A stretch of 64,000 nt of DNA from UBA2821 sp902763335 (lineage in GTDB: Bacteria > Bacillota > Clostridia > Lachnospirales > Lachnospiraceae), in the NCBI GenBank assembly GCA_052066835.1, contig JBQHRJ010000004.1; one strand, written 5' to 3'. A model generated the notes under the pieces. The model saw only the letters and a list, made by a program, of their open reading frames with translations, made no database searches and was not told where the DNA came from. Positions within the stretch are counted from its first letter, which is position 1, and each line of letters begins with the position of its first letter. The translations under genes were made by a program, and so were the position numbers. Shown here one piece after another: positions 50,773 through 60,913 of this stretch.

Positions 50773-51039
50773 TTAATGACGTACTTCTTTAATTGGAATA
50801 TTCGCAATTAAAGCCGGCACGCTGCCGTTTTCAGTGTCGGATTCAGTCTGTGTAATCTGGATGTCCAGACCGTCACAGTCAATTTCCATATACTTTTTAA
50901 TAACATTTATAATGTCATTTTTAATCTGTTCCATTATTTCAGGTGAACAGTTTGCCCTGTCTGAAACCAATAATAATTTCAAACGGTCCTTAGCAACATT
51001 TCCTGAATTTTTTTTCTTAAATATTTCAAATAAATTCAT
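50773..51039 (-). CDS. minE: Cell division topological specificity factor MinE
   Basis: The protein has 88 aa. MinE pattern: SGNVAKDRLKLLLVSDRANCSPEIMEQIKNDIINVIKKYMEID. The N-terminal part displaces MinC from MinD and stimulates MinD ATPase. Immediately follows minD. Its presence, rather than DivIVA alone, indicates an oscillating Min system. Confidence 0.94.
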   Translation of the reverse strand: MNLFEIFKKKNSGNVAKDRLKLLLVSDRANCSPEIMEQIKNDIINVIKKYMEIDCDGLDIQITQTESDTENGSVPALIANIPIKEVRH

Positions 51040-51049
51040 ATAATCACCC

Positions 51050-51844
51050 CTAGTTCTTTCTAAATAAGCCTGTCAACTTAGATATTACACCTTTTTTTCC
51101 ATTTAAATCAAGGAATGGTACTTCCTCACCAACAATACGACGGCAGATATTCATATAGGCCTGTCCTGCAAGATTATCAGAACCTACTAATGGCTCACCC
51201 TGATTAGTTGAAATGACAATGTTTTCATCATCTGGAACTGCTCCGATAAGGTCAATTGCAAGTATATCCTGCACATCTTCTATAGTCATCATGTCACCTT
51301 TTTTAACCATATCCATACGAATTCTGTTAACAATAAGATCTGCACGTTTCTTTGTCTCATTTGCCTCAAGTAATCCTATTATTCTGTCAGCATCTCTTAT
51401 CGCAGATACTTCAGGTGTTGTAACTAAAAGAGCTCTGTCTGCTCCTGCTATGGCATTCTGGAATCCCTGCTCTATTCCGGCAGGACAATCGAGAATTATG
51501 TAATCAAATTCTTTTCTCAATTCATCTGTAAGTGCCTTCATCTGATCAGGTGTTACACTGCTTTTGTCGCGTGTCTGTGCTGATGGGAGAAGATAAAGGT
51601 TAGAATAACGCTTATCCTTAATCATAGCCTGCTTTGGACGACAGTTTCCCTCAACAACATCAACAAGATTATAAACTATTCTGTTTTCAAGTCCGAGTAC
51701 AAGGTCAAGGTTTCTGAGACCTATATCTGTATCAATCAATACGACCTTTTTATTTAACATAGCCAGACCTGTTCCTACATTTGCTGTGGTAGTTGTCTTA
51801 CCAACTCCACCTTTTCCTGATGTTACAACAATTACTTCGCTCAT
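51050..51844 (-). CDS. minD: Septum site-determining ATPase MinD
   Basis: The protein has 264 aa; the ATG at 51844 follows GGAGG, preferred to 51862. Deviant Walker A SGKGGVGKTTTTANVG, LIDTDIGLRNLDLVLG, DYIILDCPAGIEQGF; the C-terminal amphipathic membrane-targeting helix (KGVISKLTGLFRKN) is present. Recruits MinC to the poles. Confidence 0.97.
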   Translation of the reverse strand: MSEVIVVTSGKGGVGKTTTTANVGTGLAMLNKKVVLIDTDIGLRNLDLVLGLENRIVYNLVDVVEGNCRPKQAMIKDKRYSNLYLLPSAQTRDKSSVTPDQMKALTDELRKEFDYIILDCPAGIEQGFQNAIAGADRALLVTTPEVSAIRDADRIIGLLEANETKKRADLIVNRIRMDMVKKGDMMTIEDVQDILAIDLIGAVPDDENIVISTNQGEPLVGSDNLAGQAYMNICRRIVGEEVPFLDLNGKKGVISKLTGLFRKN

Positions 51845-51880
51845 TTTTCTGAATTCCTCCAAGTTAATTTAATTTATATT

Positions 51881-52552
51881 TTAGAAATGCAAATCATTTA
51901 AAACATCTTTGCTCAAGGGTTCAATATATATATTGTCCTCTTCTACAAAAGCAATCTTTGTCTCCGGTTTATTCTTCTTAAAACGCGATTTATTATCAGA
52001 GCATCTCGCTATTACATCTCCGATTCTTATCTGAACCGGATTCATTTCAAGCGCTACAACAAACGATGACGCATCTCCTGTAATACCGGCATAGACTATA
52101 CCCTTTAATGCCCCTAAAACCACAACATTTCCTGTTGATATTATTTTGGCTCCCGGATTTACATCACCAAGAATAACAACACTACTCTCACATTCAAGAA
52201 CCTGACCGGAACGAAGTGTTCCTTTATAAAACTGTCCTGAATTGTCCGCAATATCATTTACCCTCTGCTCGACTTTTTCCTTGAACATTTCTTCTCTTCT
52301 CTTGTCATTATCAACGACACACATTATTTCGATATCTGAATTGTCAGAAATAATGTCGAGAATCTGTCGCTCTTCATCAGATGTTAATTGTCTTCCTTCA
52401 AAAGTAATGGCCATAGAAGCCTTACCAAAGAATTTGGAAGATTCTTTAAACTTTGATGTTATGTCAGATAATAACTCATCAAACGGAATGTCCTTATCTA
52501 ACATAACAATAATACCATATTTATTTCCTTTTATCACTACTGAATTTTTCAT
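51881..52552 (-). CDS. minC: Septum site-determining protein MinC
   Basis: The protein has 223 aa. N-terminal FtsZ-inhibiting domain and C-terminal beta-helix: YKGTLRSGQVLECESSVVILGDVNPGAKIISTGNVVVLGALKGIVYAGITGD. First of the minCDE trio, downstream of the large PBP gene. Confidence 0.95.
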   Translation of the reverse strand: MKNSVVIKGNKYGIIVMLDKDIPFDELLSDITSKFKESSKFFGKASMAITFEGRQLTSDEERQILDIISDNSDIEIMCVVDNDKRREEMFKEKVEQRVNDIADNSGQFYKGTLRSGQVLECESSVVILGDVNPGAKIISTGNVVVLGALKGIVYAGITGDASSFVVALEMNPVQIRIGDVIARCSDNKSRFKKNKPETKIAFVEEDNIYIEPLSKDVLNDLHF

Positions 52553-52604
52553 TACACACCAAAAATTTTCCTTTCATAATTTAACAGAGTCAGATTACAT
52601 ATCC

Positions 52605-55478
52605 TTACTCACTTGATACACCGCTTGTAGGTATTGCAGCAGTATTGTTAAGTACCTGGTCAAGTGTAGACGGATTGTAATAATAAGCCACTATGTCTCT
52701 TACTATTTCTGCTGTATATCCGGTTGATTCACCATTAGGTATAAGTACGCTTATTCCTATCTCAGGATTGCTGTATGGCGCATATGCTACAAAAACGGAA
52801 TGATTTGAACGGAGCTTATTCTCCTGTGCAGTTCCGGTCTTTCCTGCTACTTCGATATTAAAGCCTTCAAAAGTTTTCTTTGCAGTACCCGAAACTATAA
52901 CCTGACGCATTCCGTTATGGACAGCATTCCATGTAGATGAGCTTATATCAGTTGTGTTTGTGAGAACCGGTTCAAATGATTCAACCGTATCTCCTGATGA
53001 ACTTAATACCTTGTTTAACAGTGTAAGTTTATAGTTATTTCCACTGTTTGCAACCGATGTAATATATCTTGCAAGCTGGATATCCGAATAACTGTTTGAA
53101 CCCTGTCCGATTGCCGAACGTACTGAATTGTCAGTAGAATAAAGTGGTTCGTTCTCATCTATTTCTACTCCTGACAGAGATGTTAATCCAAGCTCATCAG
53201 CATATTTCTTTATTTTTGCAAGTCCGAGAGCACTGTTAAAGGTTCCATTAGAATCAATACTCAATTCATATCCTACTTCATAAAAGAAATAGTTACATGA
53301 AAAAGCAAGTGCCTGTGAAACATTTATCGCTCCGTGATTTGAAGGATATTTCCAACATTTAGGTGAAGGTGTAATTTTAGTAAATTCTCCACGGTCTACA
53401 ATGGTTGATCCCGGAGATATAATGCCATTCTCAAGTCCTGTAATAGCTGTAATCATCTTAAATGTAGAACCCGGAGCTGTTCTTGTCTGTGTAGCACGGT
53501 TATACAAAGGAAGAGACTGGTCATCATTTAATTTTTTCCAGTATTCCGCATCAACACTTCCTGACAATTTGTTATTATCATAACTTGGATATGTTACAAG
53601 TGCAAGTACCTGACCTGAATTGACATCTGTTATTACAACTGATGCCGAACATGGATCAAGTGCTACCTGTGCAGGAGTAATTTTCATATCCTTTATCTGC
53701 TGTAATATAAAATTGTATGCATATCCTGAATTACCGGATGCAAGCTGATTATATGCATTTTCATCATATTCCAAAACACCCTGGTCAAATAAAAGCATGC
53801 ACACTTCGTTTCCAGATATTGTACCATTTTCAATCAGATAATAATAGATTTTTTTTGAAAAATTCGTATCATTCGGAAGCGAATCAAATATATGATTTAC
53901 AAGAGCTGCATATATTTCATCAGTACTTGAATACTTCTGTTCTGAATCTTCATATAATTTTGATGAGCTTATCCAGTTCTGTGAAATGGCATATAACAAA
54001 AATTCTCTAAGGCTTATCGACTCTTTTTTCCATTTTTTGTATGTTTCATCATCAGTATTAATTGCAGACTTGTCTATAATCTGTTCAGATGACAGCTTAT
54101 CATAAATATATGTTAAATATGTGTTGTTTTCCTCTGACAGCGATGACATAGGTGTATTATCCTCAGATGTAAGATATGACTGCACCGTAGATAATACATC
54201 GGTCTGCCGTGATGCAAATTTTGAATTGACACGCTGTTCGTTACTACTGGCCGTTTCGTCTCCGAATTTATTCAGATCAACCACATTATTGCAAATCATC
54301 TGTGCATATACATCCCTTACATAAATAGGAATTGTTTTTGCATTTTCAGTAGGATGTACCTCATAATTTACAATCTTTGAATATAATATACCCGCAAGCT
54401 TTTGCTCAAGAATATTGTAGGCAGCCTTCTGCAGATTTGCATCAAGTGTAAGATACACATCATTTCCGGCTCCGTTTTCTTTTTCATCTGTTACTTCCAG
54501 TATATTACCGGTACTGTCAACAAACATTTTTTCATAACCTTTAGAGCCCTGAAGATATTTTTCCATGTACTGTTCGATACCGGATTTACCCACAACATCT
54601 GAAGAAATATACTCGTCATCCTTATTTTCGACTGACATGTTAAACTCAGCAAGCTGGTCTTCTGAAATCGTACCAGTATATCCTAAAATATGTGCAAAGT
54701 ACACACTATCATTATACACACGCTGTGTTTTTTCAGTTACCTGAACACCCGTTAAGTCAGCAGCATTTTCATATATTGCGGCAACAGTTTTATCACTTAC
54801 ATTATTGGCAATTTCTGTTGTCATATACTTCTGAAATGAATTCAGTGACAGATTATATCTTATTATTGCAATTTTTAATTTATCTGACTTTGTATATTTT
54901 TCATTATCAATATTAAATCTTTTTTTACCGCATAAATACTTCATTACATCTTCTGCTGTTGAAGTTGACAATGTTTCTTTATCTGAATCAAGTTCGTCTA
55001 TTGATTTTTTTCCATAAATATCTCTTAAAAATCTTAAACGTGCATTATCGGACGCAACTGAATACATGTACTCTCCGTTGGTTCCGAGAATTATTGAAAA
55101 ATCATTATTTAACACGTCACCGTTCTGTTCAACGATTCTTATAACGTTATAAATGATTTCATTTAGTTTTTCATCGTAATCTTCATCTTTGTAATTTAAA
55201 TTATCTTCTATTGTCACAGTATAGGCAAGCTGGTTTGATGCAAGCGGAATACCGTTTCTGTCGTAAATCAGTCCTCTTGTACCGGATGTCGTGACTGTTC
55301 TCTCTGCAATCTGGAGATAATTGTTAAGATAGTAATCTGATTTTACAATCTGCAGATAAAATACCCTGTAAAGCAAAACAGAAAACATTAATCCAAATAC
55401 AACCAGCACAACAAATGCTCTGGACTTTAAAAAATTTAAAATTGCTTCTAGAATATCCCTAACCAAATTTTGTCGCAC
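52605..55478 (-). CDS. mrdA: Penicillin-binding protein 2 (elongasome transpeptidase)
   Basis: The protein has 957 aa, longer than typical PBP2 (600-700). One membrane helix (about residues 18-38), dimerisation domain (TRGLIYDRNGIPLASN, VVGKSGIEQYMEKYLQG), then a large insertion (about residues 360-560) before the transpeptidase part. Catalytic motifs SxxK in APGSTFKMIT, SxN in SCNYFF and KTG in AGKTGTAQE. Its start overlaps the mreD end, and it acts with RodA. Confidence 0.93.
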   Translation of the reverse strand: MRQNLVRDILEAILNFLKSRAFVVLVVFGLMFSVLLYRVFYLQIVKSDYYLNNYLQIAERTVTTSGTRGLIYDRNGIPLASNQLAYTVTIEDNLNYKDEDYDEKLNEIIYNVIRIVEQNGDVLNNDFSIILGTNGEYMYSVASDNARLRFLRDIYGKKSIDELDSDKETLSTSTAEDVMKYLCGKKRFNIDNEKYTKSDKLKIAIIRYNLSLNSFQKYMTTEIANNVSDKTVAAIYENAADLTGVQVTEKTQRVYNDSVYFAHILGYTGTISEDQLAEFNMSVENKDDEYISSDVVGKSGIEQYMEKYLQGSKGYEKMFVDSTGNILEVTDEKENGAGNDVYLTLDANLQKAAYNILEQKLAGILYSKIVNYEVHPTENAKTIPIYVRDVYAQMICNNVVDLNKFGDETASSNEQRVNSKFASRQTDVLSTVQSYLTSEDNTPMSSLSEENNTYLTYIYDKLSSEQIIDKSAINTDDETYKKWKKESISLREFLLYAISQNWISSSKLYEDSEQKYSSTDEIYAALVNHIFDSLPNDTNFSKKIYYYLIENGTISGNEVCMLLFDQGVLEYDENAYNQLASGNSGYAYNFILQQIKDMKITPAQVALDPCSASVVITDVNSGQVLALVTYPSYDNNKLSGSVDAEYWKKLNDDQSLPLYNRATQTRTAPGSTFKMITAITGLENGIISPGSTIVDRGEFTKITPSPKCWKYPSNHGAINVSQALAFSCNYFFYEVGYELSIDSNGTFNSALGLAKIKKYADELGLTSLSGVEIDENEPLYSTDNSVRSAIGQGSNSYSDIQLARYITSVANSGNNYKLTLLNKVLSSSGDTVESFEPVLTNTTDISSSTWNAVHNGMRQVIVSGTAKKTFEGFNIEVAGKTGTAQENKLRSNHSVFVAYAPYSNPEIGISVLIPNGESTGYTAEIVRDIVAYYYNPSTLDQVLNNTAAIPTSGVSSE

Positions 55479-55977
55479 TCCTTTTTTCTATTTCGTCTAG
55501 TTTTCTGTTTAATCTCAAAAGCAGCCTGTATATAAGCACAGAGATAATAACCGTATATGCAAGTTCAGGCAGCATTATATGAATAAAATAATAACCGATA
55601 TCCAGTCTGTTTCTCAAAAGGAAATTGAAAACATAGTATATTATACTGTATGAAAGCTGGCTGCCTACCAACAGCGCTAACGGCAGGGTTATAACCTCAT
55701 CATAAAACATTTTATTAAACATTCCGTTTACATATCCTATGTAGAGAAGCAAAAGTGTGTTAAATCCAAGCACGTCACCATAAAACAGATCCAGAATAAG
55801 TCCTGATAAAATGCCGACATACATTCCCATTTTACGTCCGCCCATAAATCCCGCACAAAACGTCAGTATAAGCAGGAGATTTGGTGAAACTGAGCCAAGT
55901 GAAAATGTTTTAAATAATGTACACTGCAGTAAATAAAATATAAATACCAAAAGTGTCATAATAACTTTTTTTAACAA
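55459..55977 (-). CDS. mreD: Rod shape-determining protein MreD
   Basis: The 172-aa membrane protein has about five segments: LVFIFYLLQCTLFKTFSLG, LLLILTFCAGFMGGRKMGMYVGILSGLILDLFYGDVLGFNTLLLLYIGYVNGMF. Links MreC and MreB to the synthases. Between mreC and mrdA, overlapping the latter. Confidence 0.92.
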   Translation of the reverse strand: MLKKVIMTLLVFIFYLLQCTLFKTFSLGSVSPNLLLILTFCAGFMGGRKMGMYVGILSGLILDLFYGDVLGFNTLLLLYIGYVNGMFNKMFYDEVITLPLALLVGSQLSYSIIYYVFNFLLRNRLDIGYYFIHIMLPELAYTVIISVLIYRLLLRLNRKLDEIEKRSATKFG

Positions 55978-55987
55978 ATTAACACCT

Positions 55988-56839
55988 CTATTCTTCTACT
56001 GTTGCTTTTAACTGGGTTATTACAAGCACATCACTGACATGTGCAAAATCTGCAACAGGTGTGATATACCCGGACTTTGTAAGATTATTTGAATCATTGG
56101 ACACTTCCTTTACATATCCGATAAGGATACCCGGAAGAAACTTATTGCTGATATTGGATGTCACAACCATATCACCATCTGCAACCGTAACATCTTTATT
56201 AATATTTGTAATAGGAAGTATTCCGTCATTAACAAGTTTTAAATCACCTTCTACAATGCAGGTGTCCTGTGTTGTAGAAAACTGTGCACTTACATTGCTT
56301 GAATCATCAATGATGGATCTTACCACAGCGTAGTTTTTTCCAACTTTGGTAACTATACCGATTAATCCTCCGTTTCCAATTACATTCATATCAACCGCAA
56401 TGCCATCATCACTACCCTTATCTATAGTAAATGAAGAAAACCAGTTACTGCTGTCTTTGCTTATAACACTTGCTGCAACCTTCTCATACGTTCCATACTG
56501 ATTGCTTAGTCCCAAAAGTTCCTGAAGTTCCTTCAGCTTATTATTATTCAAGACTAAAGATGTATTTTCTTCACGCAATGATTCAATCTCAGCTTTTAAT
56601 GATTCGTTCTCTTTCATAACATCACGGAGTTCTTTCAAATCATCTGAACGTGCAGACAGCCAGCCGCCTGCCTTATTGATTCCTTCCTGAACCGGAATCA
56701 CAACAGTTGCAACCGCATTTTTCACAGGTCTTCCAAAATCATCATACACGATGGACAGTACAATACATGCTGCACATATAAATGTGAGGATAAATAAAAT
56801 ATATTTAGTTGGAAAAATGCTCTCGCTACGTTTTTTCAT
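55988..56839 (-). CDS. mreC: Rod shape-determining protein MreC
   Basis: The protein has 283 aa; the ATG at 56839 follows AGGTGG, preferred to a GTG at 56848. N-terminal membrane helix (FILTFICAACIVLSIVY), coiled coil (about residues 70-110), then the MreC core: ASVISKDSSNWFSSFTIDKGSDDGIAVDMNVIGNGGLIGIVTKVG. Periplasmic-side scaffold of the elongasome. Confidence 0.94.
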   Translation of the reverse strand: MKKRSESIFPTKYILFILTFICAACIVLSIVYDDFGRPVKNAVATVVIPVQEGINKAGGWLSARSDDLKELRDVMKENESLKAEIESLREENTSLVLNNNKLKELQELLGLSNQYGTYEKVAASVISKDSSNWFSSFTIDKGSDDGIAVDMNVIGNGGLIGIVTKVGKNYAVVRSIIDDSSNVSAQFSTTQDTCIVEGDLKLVNDGILPITNINKDVTVADGDMVVTSNISNKFLPGILIGYVKEVSNDSNNLTKSGYITPVADFAHVSDVLVITQLKATVEE

Positions 56840-56861
56840 ATTTACCACCTATTTATTTTTA

Positions 56862-57878
56862 TTAGTCGTTGTATTGTTTTTCTCTTGGCACAAACATAAG
56901 TCCGTGAAGTTTATCGTTTGAAACGATTTCTGACAAACCTCGTATTACTGCTTCAGCCGGAGCATCACAAATATTAACCTTTAATCCTGTCTCCTTCTGA
57001 ATAAGAGCATCAAGATTTTTAATCATTGCAGAACCGCCTGTCAGATATGCACCTGCTTCAATAATATCTGCTGATAATTCAGGTGGAGTTCTCTCTAAAA
57101 TCATTTTTACGGAATCAATGATTGAATGGAGACATTCCTGTATAGCCTGATAAACAAGTTCTGAAGAGATATCCTTCATTGCCGGAAGTCCTGTAACAAT
57201 ATTTCTTCCATATGCAACGTGGGTACTGTCGCTTGAGTTCATTGCATCTGCAAGATTGATTTTTATCTGCTCGGCTGTTCGTGAACCGATAATTAAATTG
57301 TACTGTTTTCTGACAATATTGCATATTGTATCATCAAGTTTGTTTCCACCTGTTTTTATAATCTTACTGAGAACTATACCTCCAAGTGAAATAACAGAGA
57401 TTTCTGTTGTATCAGAGCCTATGTCTATGATAAGTTTGCCTTTCGGGCTTTCAACGTCAAGGCCTACACCAACTGCATCAGCTATAGGTTTTTCTACTAC
57501 GTTGATATGTTTTGATTTTACATGTGATTCAGCAATGAGATCATAGAATGCTCTTTTTTCAACTTCTGTAATATCAGTAGGAACTGCAATACAGAAATCT
57601 CCGCCATTATTCTGACCGTTAATTTTCTGTACAAAGCACTCAAATAATGTTCCCATGTTTTTTATATCTGCTATTACGCCATATTTTACCGGAAAAGATA
57701 CGTCAATATTTGCCGGAGCCTTTTCGTACATCTCAAAAGCCGGATCTCCAAATGAATATATTTCATTTTTATTCTTTATTGCGATAACGTTTTTTTCGTT
57801 TATCATTTTTTTGTTTGCTACACTAAATAACTTAAAATTACTTGTACCTATATCGATACCATATGCATGCTGTGCCAT
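56862..57878 (-). CDS. mreB: Rod shape-determining actin MreB
   Basis: The protein has 338 aa; the ATG at 57878 follows GGAGG. Actin-fold motifs: YGIDIGTSNFKLF, GKLIIDIGSDTTEISVISLGGIV, YLTGGSAMIKNLD. Somewhat diverged from B. subtilis MreB (DIGTSNFKLF rather than DLGTANTLVY), as in Lachnospiraceae. Polymerises at the membrane to guide wall elongation. Confidence 0.92.
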   Translation of the reverse strand: MAQHAYGIDIGTSNFKLFSVANKKMINEKNVIAIKNKNEIYSFGDPAFEMYEKAPANIDVSFPVKYGVIADIKNMGTLFECFVQKINGQNNGGDFCIAVPTDITEVEKRAFYDLIAESHVKSKHINVVEKPIADAVGVGLDVESPKGKLIIDIGSDTTEISVISLGGIVLSKIIKTGGNKLDDTICNIVRKQYNLIIGSRTAEQIKINLADAMNSSDSTHVAYGRNIVTGLPAMKDISSELVYQAIQECLHSIIDSVKMILERTPPELSADIIEAGAYLTGGSAMIKNLDALIQKETGLKVNICDAPAEAVIRGLSEIVSNDKLHGLMFVPREKQYND

Positions 57879-57897
57879 AATTTCCTCCATTTTCCTT

Positions 57898-58593
57898 TCA
57901 TAATATACCGTTTTTTCTCATACTGGTATATCTATTATCTCCGATTATTATATGATCTAATAAAGTAATGCCAATAAGTTCTCCGGCTTCTTTTACCTGT
58001 TTGGTACTTCTTATATCATCCCTGCTGGGTGCCGGACTGCCGCTCGGGTGATTGTGAATAAGGACAATATACACTGCCCTGCGTTTTAACGCTTCAATAA
58101 ATATCTCTCTTGTTGAAACAAGTGAAGAATTTACCGTTCCCGTTGTCATGATAATGTCACCTGCAAACTTCATCTTAGTATCAAGCATTGTAACTACCAG
58201 ATGTTCCTTCTCTTCATGTCTTAAATCTTCCATATAATAATCCGCAATCGTATCCGGATTTGAAAAATCCAACGAAGATGATGCATCTGCTTTTGCTATG
58301 CGTTTTGACAGTTCCATAACACATTTAAGCTGTAACGCCTTAACCTTACCTATACCATTTACTTCCATAAGTTCCTCAACCGACAGATGCATTATGCCTA
58401 ACAGTCCGCTGCCATTCTTTGTAAGTGATAGTATTCTTTCTGCAAGATTTACGGATGAAATTCCCTTTGAGCCGGTTTTTATAATAACCGCTAAAAGCTC
58501 CTGATCACTGAGCACTTCAGGTCCGTATGCCATACATTTTTCATATGGGCGGTATTCTTCTTTCATTTCTTTAATTGTTGATATTGAATTCAT
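57898..58593 (-). CDS. radC: DNA repair protein RadC (JAMM/MPN domain)
   Basis: The protein has 231 aa. Helix-hairpin-helix region EVNGIGKVKALQLKCVMEL, then the MPN metal site IHNHPSGSPAPSRDDIR with H-x-H and downstream Asp. Function uncertain despite the name. Precedes mreB, the conserved Firmicutes order. Confidence 0.94.
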   Translation of the reverse strand: MNSISTIKEMKEEYRPYEKCMAYGPEVLSDQELLAVIIKTGSKGISSVNLAERILSLTKNGSGLLGIMHLSVEELMEVNGIGKVKALQLKCVMELSKRIAKADASSSLDFSNPDTIADYYMEDLRHEEKEHLVVTMLDTKMKFAGDIIMTTGTVNSSLVSTREIFIEALKRRAVYIVLIHNHPSGSPAPSRDDIRSTKQVKEAGELIGITLLDHIIIGDNRYTSMRKNGIL

Positions 58594-58658
58594 AAATGGT
58601 TTCCTCCTGAAAGCTCTCCGGGTTCAACAGAAAACCAACCTATATAATACCATAATAG

Positions 58659-59939
58659 TTATAATTTAACAATACCCGCTTCAACTAATTTCTGTAACGA
58701 CATCATTATTCCGTATTTTGCATGATTCCATGTAAGGCCTCCCTGAAAATATGCTGTATACGGCGGTTTTAACGGTCCGTCTGCACTGAGTTCTATTGAT
58801 GAACCCTGAACAAAGGCTCCTGCTGCCATTATAACCTGCGAATCATATCCCGGCATGTCCCAAGGCTCAGGTGTAACATAACTGTCAACAGGTGCAGCAG
58901 CCTGAATTCCCTTGCAAAACTCAATCAGACCTTCCGGTTTTAAAAACTCGATGGCCTGTATTATATCATAACGCGGTTCCTTACTGTCAGGTATGACTTT
59001 ATAACCAAGTGCCTCATATATATTAGCTGCAAAAATTGCTCCCTTTAATGCTCCTGCCGTAACTGTCGGTGCAAGGAAAAGCCCCTGATAAAAGCTCTGG
59101 ATTGAACCAAGATTTGCCCCAACTTCCTTTCCGAGTCCCGGTGCCGTAAGTCTGTATGAAATATTGTCAATACATTCCTTTGTTCCTGCAATGTATCCCC
59201 CTGTTGCTGCAAGTCCTCCTCCCGGATTTTTTATAAGTGAACCTACAGTCATATCGGCACCATAATCTGACGGCTCAGATGTACATACAAATTCACCGTA
59301 GCAGTTGTCAACCATAACAATTATGTCTTTATTAACTGACTTTATGAAAGCTATTACATCTCCTATCCCATCCGGCGAGAGGGTTTTTCTTGATAAATAT
59401 CCTTTAGAACGCTGAATTGCTATCATTTTAGTATTATCACTTATGGCATTCTTAATACCATTTTTGTCAAAAGAACCGTCCTCAAGCAGTTCAACCTGTT
59501 TATATGTCACCCCATATTCTTTGAGTGAACCTTTCGAAGGTCTTATTCCTATTACTTCTTCAAGTGTGTCATATGGTTTTCCGGAAACAGATATAAGTTC
59601 ATCACCCGGTCTTAAATTTGCCGAAAGGGCAAGTGCAAGCGCATGGGTTCCACATACTATCTGCGGTCTGACTATGGCAGATTCCGTGTGAAATACATCT
59701 GCATACACATCTTCAAGTGTATCTCGTCCGAGGTCATTATATCCATAGCCTGTAGTTGCGGCAAAATGTACATCACTCACTCTGTTTTTCTGCATTGCCG
59801 TTAAAACTTTAAGCTGGTTGTATTCAGAAACTGAATCTATCTCATCAAATCTTTCTCTCAATCCTTCCTCTGTTTTTGTGCAGAATTCAAATACCTCTTT
59901 ACTTATTCCTGCTTTATTGTACATTTCCTGTAAATTCAT
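58659..59939 (-). CDS. Methionine gamma-lyase family protein (YnbB type)
   Basis: The protein has 426 aa. PLP-dependent fold: FHTESAIVRPQIVCGTHALALALSANL, MVDNCYGEFVCTSEPSDYGADMTVGSLIKNPGGGLA, in which the Lys of LIKNPGGG is the PLP lysine. The family lies beside miaA in most Firmicutes, as here (26-base overlap). The reaction in vivo is not established. Confidence 0.9.
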   Translation of the reverse strand: MNLQEMYNKAGISKEVFEFCTKTEEGLRERFDEIDSVSEYNQLKVLTAMQKNRVSDVHFAATTGYGYNDLGRDTLEDVYADVFHTESAIVRPQIVCGTHALALALSANLRPGDELISVSGKPYDTLEEVIGIRPSKGSLKEYGVTYKQVELLEDGSFDKNGIKNAISDNTKMIAIQRSKGYLSRKTLSPDGIGDVIAFIKSVNKDIIVMVDNCYGEFVCTSEPSDYGADMTVGSLIKNPGGGLAATGGYIAGTKECIDNISYRLTAPGLGKEVGANLGSIQSFYQGLFLAPTVTAGALKGAIFAANIYEALGYKVIPDSKEPRYDIIQAIEFLKPEGLIEFCKGIQAAAPVDSYVTPEPWDMPGYDSQVIMAAGAFVQGSSIELSADGPLKPPYTAYFQGGLTWNHAKYGIMMSLQKLVEAGIVKL

Positions 59940-60906
59940 AATCTGTTATTCCTTTCATCTTACAGCATTCTATTATTTTAGTTGACATAATATTTTTATC
60001 GTAACCATACTCTGATAAATCAATCCATTTTACTTCTTTTTCTCTTCTGAACCATGTAAGCTGCCGTTTGGCAAAATGTCTTGTATTCTTTTTTATAAGC
60101 TCTATCGTTTCATCAAGCCCCATTTCTCCATTCAGATATGAAACGACTTCTTTATAACCTATTCCCTGCATGGAAATCATATCCGATGTACATCCGTTGT
60201 TTAACAGCCATTTAACCTCATCCACAAGCCCTGACTTAAACATTTCGTCAACTCTTGTATCTATCCTTTCATAAAGCCTGCTTCTTTCATCAGTCAGAAC
60301 AAAATATATAAAGTTATATGGTGATACACGTTCCTGTTGGGCAGCATTATGTTCAGAAATCGGCATTCCCGTATCGTGGTAATACTCAAGAGCTCTTATC
60401 ACTCTTTTAACATTGTTGTAATGTACCTTATCTGCCGTTACTTTGTCTACATCCATAAGCATCTTATGCAGATATATGGCACCATGCTTTTCTGCCAGTT
60501 GTTCAAGTTCATGTCTGTATTCATGCGAATCATCCGTCTCGCTAAAATCCACATCATATACTACCGACTGTATATAAAATCCTGTTCCGCCGACAATCAT
60601 AGGTATCTTGCCTTTACTGTAAATCCGGTTTATATACTTAGTTGCCAATTCTTTGAATCTGTAAATATTAAATTCTTCATCCGGATTAAGCTCGTCTATA
60701 AGATAATGTTTTATTCCTTTCATTTCATCAGGAGTCACTTTAGCAGAGCCAATATCCATATGTCTGTATACCTGTATTGAATCCGCGCTGATTATTTCTG
60801 CATTTAATTGTCCGGCAAGCTCAACTGACAGTGCTGTTTTTCCCGAAGCAGTCGGGCCGGTCAGAACAATAAGTGGTGGTTTTGTGTTCAATCTACTCAT
60901 TCCCAT
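59914..60906 (-). CDS. miaA: tRNA dimethylallyltransferase
   Basis: The protein has 330 aa. P-loop VLTGPTASGKTALSVELA, DSIQVYRHMDIGSAKVTPDEM, GGTGFYIQSVVYDVDF and QGIGYKEVVSYL. Adds isopentenyl to A37 of tRNAs reading U-starting codons. Ribosome-binding site weak, so it is probably co-translated with mutL, whose stop is 8 bases upstream. No hfq follows. Confidence 0.95.
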   Translation of the reverse strand: MGMSRLNTKPPLIVLTGPTASGKTALSVELAGQLNAEIISADSIQVYRHMDIGSAKVTPDEMKGIKHYLIDELNPDEEFNIYRFKELATKYINRIYSKGKIPMIVGGTGFYIQSVVYDVDFSETDDSHEYRHELEQLAEKHGAIYLHKMLMDVDKVTADKVHYNNVKRVIRALEYYHDTGMPISEHNAAQQERVSPYNFIYFVLTDERSRLYERIDTRVDEMFKSGLVDEVKWLLNNGCTSDMISMQGIGYKEVVSYLNGEMGLDETIELIKKNTRHFAKRQLTWFRREKEVKWIDLSEYGYDKNIMSTKIIECCKMKGITDYEFTGNVQ

Positions 60907-60913
60907 CTGTCTT

